A DNA stretch of 10,813 bases from an uncultured Clostridia bacterium (GTDB lineage: Bacteria > Bacillota > Clostridia > Christensenellales > Borkfalkiaceae). The position numbers and the translations under genes are program-made. The notes under the pieces were generated by a model. It had not been told where the DNA came from, searched no databases, and saw only the letters and a program-made list of their open reading frames with translations. Each line of letters starts with the position of its first letter. The first letter of the stretch is position 1. Location of the stretch: positions 1 to 10,813 of the forward strand of contig CALDMH010000078.1 in the NCBI GenBank assembly GCA_937915565.1, read 5' to 3'. Positions 1-6,890 of the stretch are shown here, in pieces.

Positions 1-1
1 T

Positions 2-409
2 TTCGGCGGCGCAGGCGAAGGCAAAACTTACGTTGTATCCGGCACAACTCTTACGATTTACGAGGGCGAAGATAAAGTCGCTTACGGCATCGGAGAAAAT
101 AAGGCCTTGCTCGGCAAGAGCGTTCTTGCGAACAAGAAGTTTAAGAACACTGACGGAGTTGTGATTATTTTCGACGACGCAGTTGAGGCGAAGGGCTCGT
201 TTACTTACGGTTCTTATAAGTATAAGTTCACGGCAACGTTTGACGGAAGCGAAATTGTTTTCACGATTACGGAACAGAACTATAATATGGGATTCCTTGG
301 TAAAACTATGACCGCAACGCTTGACGGTTCTACGCTTACGTTTACGGCATCTGGACTGAAACCCGACAACGTTTACAATATGGTGGGTAAAACCGTTAAC
401 GAATATTGA
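2..409 (+). CDS. C-terminal part of an unidentified beta-rich protein
   Basis: The reading frame is open from the left edge to a TGA stop, giving the last 135 residues of a protein whose start lies outside the window. I do not recognise the family. The fragment is rich in Gly, Thr and aromatic residues and shows short alternating strand-like patterns that recur: SGTTLTIYEG near residues 13-22, FDGSEIVFTI near 80-89 and LDGSTLTFTASG near 107-118. This spacing suggests small beta-sandwich or beta-repeat modules, as found in secreted or lipid-anchored surface proteins. No membrane segment, sorting signal or catalytic motif is visible in this part. An intrinsic terminator follows about 70 bases downstream, so this gene is the end of its own transcription unit and is probably unrelated to the transporter operon. 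The frame is convincing because codon use matches the downstream genes; the function is open. Confidence 0.75.
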   Translation, partial: FGGAGEGKTYVVSGTTLTIYEGEDKVAYGIGENKALLGKSVLANKKFKNTDGVVIIFDDAVEAKGSFTYGSYKYKFTATFDGSEIVFTITEQNYNMGFLGKTMTATLDGSTLTFTASGLKPDNVYNMVGKTVNEY

Positions 410-477
410 TTGTAAACTAATCGTTGTTTGTAGAAAAGGAAATGCTTAATACAGCAATACTTTTTGAAAACTAAATC

Positions 478-512
478 AAAGCCGCGGGCGAAGAAATTCG
501 CTCGCGGCTTTT
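478..512 (+). terminator. Intrinsic (rho-independent) terminator
   Basis: A 10-bp GC-rich stem, left arm GCCGCGGGCG at 481-490 and right arm CGCTCGCGGC at 499-508 with one G-U pair, encloses an 8-base loop. It is flanked by AAA on the left and TTTT (then AT) on the right, so the A/T flanks can extend the stem. It ends the transcript of the gene stopping at 409 and separates it from the operon beginning near 760. Confidence 0.85.
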
Positions 513-574
513 ATCTTGTCGTTTTTTTCGGTTGCCTATATCGTCATTTTTCTCGTTCGGCGTGGGTTAGAGCG

Positions 575-645
575 ATTGCATATTTCTCGGTCGGTATAAA
601 GTATAATTGCATATTTTCAGCGTATAATGAATAAAAATATGCAAT
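575..645. repeat. Three copies of ATTGCATATTT: two direct, one inverted
   Basis: ATTGCATATTT occurs at 575-585 and again as ATTGCATATTTT at 606-617. Its exact reverse complement AAAATATGCAAT lies at 634-645. The second and third copies form a perfect 12-bp inverted repeat around a 16-base spacer, and the first two are direct repeats 31 bases apart, about three helical turns. The block lies about 80-150 bases upstream of the promoter at 724-752. Such spacing would suit a dimeric DNA-binding regulator bound at several sites; that role is inference. No regulator gene is in the window. Confidence 0.5.
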
Positions 646-723
646 ATAAGTATATTTTATATCAAATATAAGCAAATAAATGTATATAAATCGCCGCTCG
701 GAGTGCAACCGAGAATAATTCGT

Positions 724-752
724 TTGACTAAATTTTCGCAAAATGGTAAAAT
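724..752 (+). promoter_or_regulatory. Sigma-A type promoter of the transporter operon
   Basis: TTGACT at 724-729 and TAAAAT at 747-752 are separated by exactly 17 bases, each one base from the vegetative consensus. Transcription would start near 759-760, leaving about 147 bases of leader before the lipoprotein gene at 907. It is the only near-consensus promoter seen between the upstream terminator and the end of oppF, so it probably drives the whole operon. Confidence 0.75.
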
Positions 753-773
753 AAAAAAGTATTAGAATGGGCA

Positions 774-852
774 TTTTGCGCAAGGCAAAAATTATAGCGA
801 AAGCTATTACGAAAAAATAGCGGAAACTATAACGAAAAATAGTAAAAACTAT
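774..852 (+). promoter_or_regulatory. 5' leader with a row of four short hairpins
   Basis: Directly after the predicted transcription start come TTTTGC-GCAAG-GCAAAA (774-790), then three related units: ATAGC-GAAA-GCTAT (794-807), ATAGCGGAAACTAT (817-830) and ATAGT-AAAA-ACTAT (839-852). Unit starts are 23 and 22 bases apart, with spacers resembling WAYGAAAA. The first and third units keep a 5-bp stem although the closing pair differs (C-G versus T-A), a compensatory change. The middle unit keeps only four pairs. The first of the three carries a GNRA-type GAAA loop. The repeat could bind a protein, stabilise the mRNA or tune translation; no known riboswitch or T-box was recognised. Confidence 0.5.
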
Positions 853-906
853 TATGAAAATATATGCTGTCGCAAAACCCCTGAAATAAACGATTAAGGC
901 TAAAAA

Positions 907-2148
907 ATGAAAAAAATCAAACTTTTCGGTATTTTATTTTTAATTGCGGCGTGCGCTATGTGCGTTTTTGTCGGATGCGGAAGTTCAACTGCTTACAATG
1001 GGATTAAAGTCACCTATAAGCTTTGCGGCGGAACTTACTTGAACGGCGAGGACGAAGTGACCCTTTACTATCAATTTCCCGCAAACGCCAAGAGGCTTAT
1101 AAAAGACCTTCCCGTAGACGGGGACAAAAACAGCGAACTCACAAACTTGGGTTACGTTCTCGACGGGTGGTTTACGGACGAAACTTACACCACGCAATGG
1201 GATTTCTCAACCGACGTCGTCGGCGACGAGGGCGTTACGCTTTACGCGAAGTGGAAGAAGGAAATCGAGTATCTTTACGTGATAGGTTACGACGATAACG
1301 GTAAATTCACAAAAGTAAGTTCGATTGATGCAAACAGGAACGTCGTTTTTGAAAAGAATTTGAGCGATATTCGCAAAGCGGCTTCCAAACGCGAGGGATA
1401 TACGCTTATTCCCGAAAGCGTCAGGCTCGCCGAGGAAGATAAAGTGTATTTCGACGAGAAAGGGCATATTAAGGAATCCGAAACCAACGTTCTCATAAAG
1501 GTTTACGTCGATTATATCGAGGGCGATTATATTCTTTTGTATTCCGCAAAGGATTTCAGTTTCGAGAGCGACGTTAAAGGTCAAGGCAAATCGCTTTTGC
1601 TTATGAACGACATCGATTTTAACGGCGAAAAGCTCGAAAGCAGTTTCAGAGACGCGTTCTCGTTGAACGAATCCGGCAAGCCGAACTTCCTCGGAATTCA
1701 CAGTTACGACCCTGAGGGGAAAGGAGTCGCTTATTCGCTTAAAAATTACAGTATTGAATGCGTTAAAAACGGCAAGGTAAAAGAGCCTATGGCCGTGGGT
1801 ATCTTCGGTAAGATTTCCGGCGTAACGGAAAACGATGAGGTTAAAACTCCGATTAAGATTTCAAACGTGAATTTTGAAAACGTAAAAGTTGAAGTCAAAA
1901 TTCTCGATAGCATTACGAGATTTTACGTTTCGTCGTTTGCGGAAAGCATTACGGGCGCGGAGATAACGAACGTTAAGGCGACGAGCAAGGTCGTTTCAAA
2001 CAGAAACAAAGCGGATTTCTTCTTCAAAGCGGAGAAGATTTACGCGAGAGAGTTTGAAAAAGCGACGATTAAGGATTGCGATTTCGTTATTCCGACGGTG
2101 GAAACGACGAAAGGCGTTGCAATCGACTTGCTTGACGACGACGCTTAA
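907..2148 (+). CDS. Lipoprotein with Flg_new repeat and probable beta-helix
   Basis: A 413-residue protein anchored to the outer face of the membrane. Residues 1-23 form a lipoprotein signal peptide (charged MKKIK start, hydrophobic core) ending in the lipobox FVGC, with C24 as the predicted lipidated Cys. Residues about 34-117 match a Listeria-Bacteroides (InlB B, Flg_new) repeat: GYVLDGWF near 82-89, a W-D-F pair near 98-100 and the terminal LYAKW at 112-116. From about 207 on, the pattern YSAKDF, LLLMNDIDFNG (230-240), GIFGKISG (298-305), ISNVNFENVKVE (318-329) and ITGAEITNVKA (348-358) resembles GLUG-like or parallel beta-helix surface proteins. ATG 907 is preceded by a weak AAGG at 896-899. 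It is first in the operon, 158 bases ahead of oppA with no terminator between, so it may help capture or deliver the substrate of the importer; that is inference. The lipoprotein and Flg_new calls are firm, the beta-helix less so. Confidence 0.85.
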   Translation: MKKIKLFGILFLIAACAMCVFVGCGSSTAYNGIKVTYKLCGGTYLNGEDEVTLYYQFPANAKRLIKDLPVDGDKNSELTNLGYVLDGWFTDETYTTQWDFSTDVVGDEGVTLYAKWKKEIEYLYVIGYDDNGKFTKVSSIDANRNVVFEKNLSDIRKAASKREGYTLIPESVRLAEEDKVYFDEKGHIKESETNVLIKVYVDYIEGDYILLYSAKDFSFESDVKGQGKSLLLMNDIDFNGEKLESSFRDAFSLNESGKPNFLGIHSYDPEGKGVAYSLKNYSIECVKNGKVKEPMAVGIFGKISGVTENDEVKTPIKISNVNFENVKVEVKILDSITRFYVSSFAESITGAEITNVKATSKVVSNRNKADFFFKAEKIYAREFEKATIKDCDFVIPTVETTKGVAIDLLDDDA

Positions 2149-2166
2149 TTAACGACGTTTAAACGG

Positions 2167-2244
2167 GAACGGGCAACGAAGCCGAATGGGCAACGAAACC
2201 CGAACGGGCAATGAAGTTCAAATAGGCAACGAAGCCGAACGGGC
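2167..2244. repeat. Degenerate 17/18-bp tandem repeat upstream of oppA
   Basis: The unit GAACGGGCAACGAAGCC recurs with changes at 2167-2183, 2184-2201, 2202-2219 and 2220-2236, with a truncated copy from 2237. Unit lengths are 17, 18, 18 and 17 bases. The first, second, third and fifth copies begin GAAYGGGC, and the fourth has drifted to AAATAGGC. Copies differ by substitutions and one-base indels, so the array is old or error-prone. It lies in the 158-base gap between the lipoprotein stop and oppA. Two short ACGATAAAT copies follow near 2253-2270. It does not form a terminator hairpin and is not kept in one reading frame. Confidence 0.7.
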
Positions 2245-2306
2245 GATAAGCAACGATAAATAACGATAAATATTAAACACGATATACTAAAAAAGGAGCA
2301 GTAGAA

Positions 2307-5285
2307 ATGAGTTTTTTTGCAAAGGTTAAAGATTTTCTTTCCAAAAGTTTGGCAAGAAAGATAATCGCGATAGCTTTGTGCGTCGTAGTAGTAGGCGGCG
2401 CGGCTACCGGAATTATTCTCGGCGTTTCGTCTTGCGGCGGCAGTTCTGCGAGCAGCGAGAGCGAAAGCGAATCGACAAGCGGATATGACAAGTATTACGA
2501 CAACGAAGAGGACGCTTTAAGATTTTCCACGTTGGAAGTAGACGGCGTTTTCAATCCGTTTTTCTCCACTTCGGGAACTGACGGTTCCGTCGTCGGAATG
2601 ACGCAACTTGCTCTTCTCGGCAACGACGAGAACGGCGAAGTGACTTATGGCGACGACCAGGAAGTTATCGCCAAAGACTTTATAACCGTCCACGAGAAGG
2701 ACGAAAGCGGCGAAATTAAATACACCACTTATTATTTCGTTCTTAAAAACGACGTAAGGTTCTCCAACGGTTCTCACCTCACGATGAAGGACGTTTTGTT
2801 TAACTTCTACGTTTATCTCGATCCCGTTTACTCCGGTTCGAGCACTATGTATTCCACCGATATAGTCGGGCTTAAAGAGTTCAGAACGCAGGAAGAAGAC
2901 GCCGGCGAACAAGAGAACTTTATGGACCAGTTCAGAGATAAAGCTTACGATAGAAGAACTGCCTTCGTCGAAGCTTACTACGACATAAAGGACAACGTTC
3001 TTTCCGGAAGAGATTATTTCACGAACGAAAAAGAACTTAAAGACGAGCTTAAAAAATACGCCGAAAACGACACCACGGCAGAGCGCGTTTACGCCAACCT
3101 CGTCGGCGACTATGAAAAAATCGCAAAGTACTTCGACGAAGAATTGCAATCCGATTACAACACGTCCAAAGGCGGATATGCGGATTTGAAGTTCTACAAG
3201 AAAGAAAAAGACGGCTCGAAGACCGAAAGTTCTATTAAGCTTACCAGCGACGTTGAAATGTTCTTCTACAACGAAGGCCAGATTAGTTACAACGAAAAGG
3301 ATGACAAAATCGATTACGGCGACGTTACTCCCGCTGCGGTTGAAAAACTTATAGAGTTAGAGAAAAGTTCTAACGAAGACGATAATAAAAAAGCTATTGA
3401 AGAGGCTATCGACATCGTAAGAAGAACTTGGATTCCCAATAAGGTAGACCAGATTGCGGAAGGCTGGGCGGCTACTTCCTCCAATTTCATAACTTATCTT
3501 ACCAACGACGAGTTGAAGAATTACTATCAGCAGTCCGGAGATAAGAAGTTCCCCGATATTAAAGGAATAAGGTTCGCAAATAAGGACGAGGCTATCACTA
3601 TCGTGGACGACGACGGAAAAGAGCATACTTATGCAAAGCCCGTATATCACGATAACGACACGAGAGATTACGTCGTTGAAGGCAACGAAGTTCTTTCGAT
3701 AAAAATCAACAAAGTAGACCCCAAGGCTAAATGGAATTTCGGTATCGGCATCGCTCCGATGTACTATTATTCCAATGCGGAACAAATCAAAAAATTCGAT
3801 TACGAAAAGCATTTCGGCGTCGATTACGGTAATTCGGACTTCTTCAACGATGTTCTCAACAACTCTTATAAAAACGGTGTTCCCGTAGGAGCAGGCGCAT
3901 ATGCCGCCGCAAACGGCTCTTCCGGAGGCGGACTTTTGAAATCCGCAACTAATTCCGAATTAGACCTCACTCAGGTTGAGAAAGATAAGGGCGAGTTCAG
4001 AAGTAAAGGTATAATTTATTACGAGCGTAACCCCTATTACAATATGGCTCCCAACAAAAACGCCGACGGAAGCTGGTGGACGAAAACCGCTCCGGACGGA
4101 AACGAATATCGCGTTGCGAAGATTAAGAAAGTGAGATACGTCGTTTTAAGCACGAACAGTATGACCAACTCGCTTTACACCAACGCAGTTGATTTTATCG
4201 AGCCTAACGCAAAGAAAAAGATTATGGACGATATTTCGGATAACGGCTATGAATCTCAAAACGTTACCACAAACGGTTACGGATATATAGGTATCAACGC
4301 AGGTAAAGTTCCAAGCGTGTACGTCAGAAGAGCGATAATGCACGCCGTTAACACGACGGAATGCGTAAACTATTACGGAAGTATGGCTAAATCCATCAAC
4401 CGTCCTATGTCCACAACGAGCTGGGCATATCCCAAGGATACAATTCCTTATTATCCTTACATTGCAGGAAAAATTCCCGCGCAGCTCCTCGAAACGAATG
4501 CGGGAGGCGACTATAAGTATTCCGTTTACGAAGATTACAGAAAATTTATCGAGAAAGTAATTGCCGCAGGCGACTTTACGAAGGCCGACGTTGGAAAAGG
4601 AACGGTAACTCTTTCCAGAGAACGTCAGATAGAGTATATCAAATCTCTCGTCGAAGACAAGGGCGGATATAGAATTAACGCAAGTAGCGGTGTTTACACG
4701 AAAGAGGGTAACGGAAAGAGCGACGAACTTAAATATACGTTCACCGTTGCCGGCGAATCCACCGACCACCCTGCCTTTACGGCGATGGATAACGCAAAAA
4801 AATATCTTAACGATATAGTCGGCGGTTTCTCGATAACCGTTAAAAACGATAAGGACGCTTTGTCTCTTCTTGCAACCGGCGGTTTAACCGTCTGGGCGGC
4901 TGCCTGGGGCTCTACGATAGACCCCGATATGTATCAGGTTTACCACAAGGATTCCAAGGCTACCTCCGTTTTGAACTGGGGTTATCGTGAAATTCTCAAC
5001 GACAATATGGGTAAATATAACACCGAAAAGAGTATAGTCGGCAAGCTTTCCGATTTAATCGACGAAGCGAGAGAGAGCGAGGATATAGACGAACGTCAGC
5101 CTTCATACAAAAAGGCTCTCGACCTCGTTATGGAACTTGCCGTCGAACTTCCCACCTATCAAAGGGACGACCTCTTCGCTTATAACCAAAAGAGAATAGA
5201 CACTTCCACGTTCTTTGCTGACCCTCAACCTATTAAAGGGCTTACCAGCACACTTACTTCTATGTCGCTTATCGTTGAAAGATAA
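2307..5285 (+). CDS. oppA: Oversized family-5 substrate-binding lipoprotein (OppA-like)
   Basis: This is the lipid-anchored receptor that delivers substrate to the OppBCDF membrane complex. Residues 1-42 are a long signal peptide, the hydrophobic core about 18-40, with lipobox VSSC giving C43 as the lipidated Cys and a Ser/Glu-rich linker at 46-59. SBP_bac_5 features follow: NDVRFSNGSHLTMKDVLFNFYVYLDP (148-173), VPVGAGAYAAAN (525-536), a YYERNPYYNM strand (571-580), GYIGINAGKVPSVYVRRAIMHAVN (659-682) and WAAAWGSTIDPD (863-874). At 992 residues it is nearly twice the usual 500-600. Most of the excess is a charged, helix-rich insertion at about 195-455, between the first strand-helix unit and the IKIN segment. 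The motif W867-G-S-T-I-D-P resembles NikA-like members rather than the W-x-x-D of OppA/DppA, whose Asp binds the peptide N-terminus. ATG 2307 follows a strong AAGGAG (2293-2298). The family is sure; the substrate (peptide, metal chelate or other) is not. Confidence 0.92.
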   Translation: MSFFAKVKDFLSKSLARKIIAIALCVVVVGGAATGIILGVSSCGGSSASSESESESTSGYDKYYDNEEDALRFSTLEVDGVFNPFFSTSGTDGSVVGMTQLALLGNDENGEVTYGDDQEVIAKDFITVHEKDESGEIKYTTYYFVLKNDVRFSNGSHLTMKDVLFNFYVYLDPVYSGSSTMYSTDIVGLKEFRTQEEDAGEQENFMDQFRDKAYDRRTAFVEAYYDIKDNVLSGRDYFTNEKELKDELKKYAENDTTAERVYANLVGDYEKIAKYFDEELQSDYNTSKGGYADLKFYKKEKDGSKTESSIKLTSDVEMFFYNEGQISYNEKDDKIDYGDVTPAAVEKLIELEKSSNEDDNKKAIEEAIDIVRRTWIPNKVDQIAEGWAATSSNFITYLTNDELKNYYQQSGDKKFPDIKGIRFANKDEAITIVDDDGKEHTYAKPVYHDNDTRDYVVEGNEVLSIKINKVDPKAKWNFGIGIAPMYYYSNAEQIKKFDYEKHFGVDYGNSDFFNDVLNNSYKNGVPVGAGAYAAANGSSGGGLLKSATNSELDLTQVEKDKGEFRSKGIIYYERNPYYNMAPNKNADGSWWTKTAPDGNEYRVAKIKKVRYVVLSTNSMTNSLYTNAVDFIEPNAKKKIMDDISDNGYESQNVTTNGYGYIGINAGKVPSVYVRRAIMHAVNTTECVNYYGSMAKSINRPMSTTSWAYPKDTIPYYPYIAGKIPAQLLETNAGGDYKYSVYEDYRKFIEKVIAAGDFTKADVGKGTVTLSRERQIEYIKSLVEDKGGYRINASSGVYTKEGNGKSDELKYTFTVAGESTDHPAFTAMDNAKKYLNDIVGGFSITVKNDKDALSLLATGGLTVWAAAWGSTIDPDMYQVYHKDSKATSVLNWGYREILNDNMGKYNTEKSIVGKLSDLIDEARESEDIDERQPSYKKALDLVMELAVELPTYQRDDLFAYNQKRIDTSTFFADPQPIKGLTSTLTSMSLIVER

Positions 5286-5310
5286 GGGAACAAAAAGCCG
5301 CAACAATCGT

Positions 5311-5390
5311 CCTCGCGCTTTTTTGGCCGCAGGCTACGGCGTTTAAACGCCGTAGCCTGCGGCTGCCGAAAAGGTTTAAAAAGCGCGGGG
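5311..5390 (+). repeat. Nested inverted repeat with perfect 38-bp palindrome, oppA-oppB gap
   Basis: The core 5326-5363 is a perfect palindrome with two 16-bp GC-rich arms (left arm begins GCCGCAGGCTACGGCG) and TTTAAA at the centre. As RNA it would form a 16-bp stem with a 6-base loop. Around it lies a second, outer stem of 13 bp: CCTCGCGCTTTTT at 5311-5323 pairs with AAAAAGCGCGGGG at 5378-5390 with a single G-U pair. AGCCGCA at 5296-5302 can also pair with TGCGGCT at 5358-5364, competing with the core. No T-run follows the outer structure, so it is not a classical terminator for the + strand. It more probably protects the oppA mRNA 3' end, marks a processing site, lowers read-through into oppBCDF, or is a dispersed palindromic element. 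Confidence 0.85.
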
Positions 5391-5413
5391 TTTAATTGCA
5401 AAAAGGATAAAAT

Positions 5414-6883
5414 ATGTTAAAATACGTTCTTAAAAGGCTCGGCATATCCGTAATAATTCTGTTCGGCGTGTCCGTTATCATTTATTCTCTCGTCAGAATG
5501 ATGCCTAACGACTACGTTGACAGAATGTATTTGCCGAAGCTTCAAACTTCCGCCTTAACGGAGGACGACATCGATAATTTCAAGGAGCTTTACGGCATAG
5601 CTATGCCCGAAGCATACCTTAAATTGAAGATAAAGGACGGGACGGAAAGAAAGGTTGAAGAGAAAACCTACGACCTTTCGGGTACATATACCCGTAAAGT
5701 AAAAATCAACAAGCACGACGCCGCTATCGAAGGCGGCAGTCCTTACGAATTCGTCGCGGGTAAATTCACCAACGGCGACATAACGCTCGACCTCAAAGCA
5801 GAGGAACAAGGTATTTTCAAAGCCAACGTTTTCACGCTCGTTTCCGAGGATTTGGAAACCGTTGACGAAAACGGCAAAAAGGACGTTAAACAGGTTGAAA
5901 AAAGAATTTACATCGTCAAGGATTGGGCTTATAGAGTCACCGTTAAAAACGGGGAGTTTATAATAAGCGTTTCCGATATGGCAGACGATTTCGATTCGGA
6001 AACGAGCGAATACGAGAACGCCGTTTCGGAAGGCGTGGCGGAATATTCCGTCGCAACGTTCTGGCAAAAGGCAGGCTCGGTCTTTTCGGGTTACTTCACC
6101 TGGGTTGGCAACCTTTTAAAAGGTGATTTGGGTAAATCTTTCAAGTATCAAAAGCCCGTTGCCGACGTTATAGGCGAAAATATGTGGATTTCTTTCGCAA
6201 TCGCGCTTATCGCAACGATTTTGCAGTTCCTCATCGCCATTCCTCTCGGAATAACGAGCGCAACCCATCAATACACTTTCAGGGATTACGCCGTAACCGT
6301 GCTTACGATGATAGGTATTTCGCTCCCGACGTATTTCTTTGCGGCAATCGTCGTAAAGATATTTGCGGTAAACCTCGGTTGGTTCCCGTCGTCGAAACTC
6401 GTGGATACCAGCCAGACTTACAACACGGCGACGTTCGTCGGTTTCTTTATGAATCTCGGCGATATTCTCCATCACCTCGTTTTGCCGATTTTCGTAAACG
6501 TAATTCTTTCGCTCGGCGGACTTATGCGTTATACGAGGACGAATATGCTCGAAGTTTTAAACTCCGATTATATAAGGACGGCAAGAGCGAAAGGTCTTTC
6601 CGAAAAGACCGTCGTTTATAAGCACGCATTCAGGAACACGCTCATTCCGCTCGCAACCCTTCTCGCAGGTATTCTTCCGTCGCTTTTCGGCGGTATGATG
6701 ATTACCGAAAAGGTCTTTGCGATAGACGGTATCGGCGGACTTGCTTATCAGGCTTTGTACGAGGGCGACGTGCCGTTCGTAATGGGATATAATATGTTCC
6801 TTGCGGTTCTTACGGTTTTGGGCACTTTGTTGTCGGATATTATGTATTCGATTGTCGACCCGAGAGTAAAACTTGGAGACTAA
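5414..6883 (+). CDS. oppB: Opp/Dpp-type ABC importer permease, OppB subunit, with large loop insertion
   Basis: One of the two channel-forming membrane subunits. Residues 1-28 are the first membrane helix with the typical MLKYVLKRLG start, followed by PNDYVDRM (31-38) where relatives have PGDP. The family motifs LLKGDLGKSF (234-243), PVADVIGENM (248-257) and the EAA loop SDYIRTARAKGLSEKTVVYKHAFRNTLIP (384-412), which docks onto the ATPases, are all present, as is the C-terminal YSIVDPRVKLG. Further helices lie near 258-280, 294-318, 352-372, 411-430 and 458-482. At 489 residues it is about 170-180 longer than usual. The extra length sits at about 67-222, between the LYGIAMP and WVGNLLKGDLG segments, in the loop between helices 1 and 2 that faces outside. 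It is beta-rich and charged, with no homology I recognise. ATG 5414 follows AAGGA at 5403-5407. Confidence 0.95.
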   Translation: MLKYVLKRLGISVIILFGVSVIIYSLVRMMPNDYVDRMYLPKLQTSALTEDDIDNFKELYGIAMPEAYLKLKIKDGTERKVEEKTYDLSGTYTRKVKINKHDAAIEGGSPYEFVAGKFTNGDITLDLKAEEQGIFKANVFTLVSEDLETVDENGKKDVKQVEKRIYIVKDWAYRVTVKNGEFIISVSDMADDFDSETSEYENAVSEGVAEYSVATFWQKAGSVFSGYFTWVGNLLKGDLGKSFKYQKPVADVIGENMWISFAIALIATILQFLIAIPLGITSATHQYTFRDYAVTVLTMIGISLPTYFFAAIVVKIFAVNLGWFPSSKLVDTSQTYNTATFVGFFMNLGDILHHLVLPIFVNVILSLGGLMRYTRTNMLEVLNSDYIRTARAKGLSEKTVVYKHAFRNTLIPLATLLAGILPSLFGGMMITEKVFAIDGIGGLAYQALYEGDVPFVMGYNMFLAVLTVLGTLLSDIMYSIVDPRVKLGD

Positions 6884-6890
6884 CTTTATG
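6875..6890 (+). promoter_or_regulatory. Ribosome binding site that fixes the oppC start
   Basis: GGAG at 6875-6878 lies inside the last codons of oppB and nine bases before ATG 6888. An in-frame TTG at 6873 would overlap the oppB end but has no ribosome binding site of its own, so ATG 6888 is chosen. The stop of oppB (6881-6883) lies between the two, which implies translational coupling. Confidence 0.75.

Larger units (their letters stand above)
410..906. other. Intergenic control region, 497 bases
   Basis: No convincing gene is present on either strand. The region is much more AT-rich than its neighbours from about 590 to 870. From left to right it holds a terminator (478-512), three copies of an ATTGCATATTT motif (575-645), a very AT-rich stretch (about 630-690) that could act as an UP element, a small stem of CTCGG/CCGAG (697-713), a sigma-A type promoter (724-752) and a leader with several short hairpins (774-852). 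All regulation of the downstream operon that can be seen at its head lies here. Confidence 0.7.

Noticed and set aside
544..783. A 79-residue open frame on the minus strand in the intergenic region
   Set aside because: It is rich in Ile, Tyr and Phe as expected from AT-rich DNA, has no clear ribosome binding site, and covers the promoter at 724-752 and the ATTGCATATTT boxes.
774..852. CRISPR array
   Set aside because: The units are short hairpins with conserved rather than unique spacers and no cas genes are present; the same holds for the tandem repeat at 2167-2244.
2283..2288. TATACT as a -10 box for a separate oppA promoter
   Set aside because: No -35 box is found at 17 bases upstream (ATAACG), and the start point would fall on the ribosome binding site, leaving almost no leader.
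2517..3149. Long minus-strand open frames opposite oppA (also 4146-4769) and oppB (5555-6067)
   Set aside because: They lie wholly inside strongly supported transporter genes and encode Val/Phe-rich sequence typical of the antisense of such codon use, with no recognisable motif.
5292..5324. AAAAAGC paired with GCTTTTT as a terminator after oppA
   Set aside because: The stem has only 7 mostly A-T pairs with an 18-base loop, and both arms have stronger alternative partners in the adjacent nested repeat. Partial termination cannot be excluded.
5396..5423. TTGCAA and TAAAAT as a promoter for oppB
   Set aside because: The -10 box would lie inside the oppB coding sequence, downstream of its supported start.
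6873..6887. TTG at 6873 as the oppC start
   Set aside because: It overlaps the oppB end and has no ribosome binding site, whereas ATG 6888 has GGAG at 9 bases.
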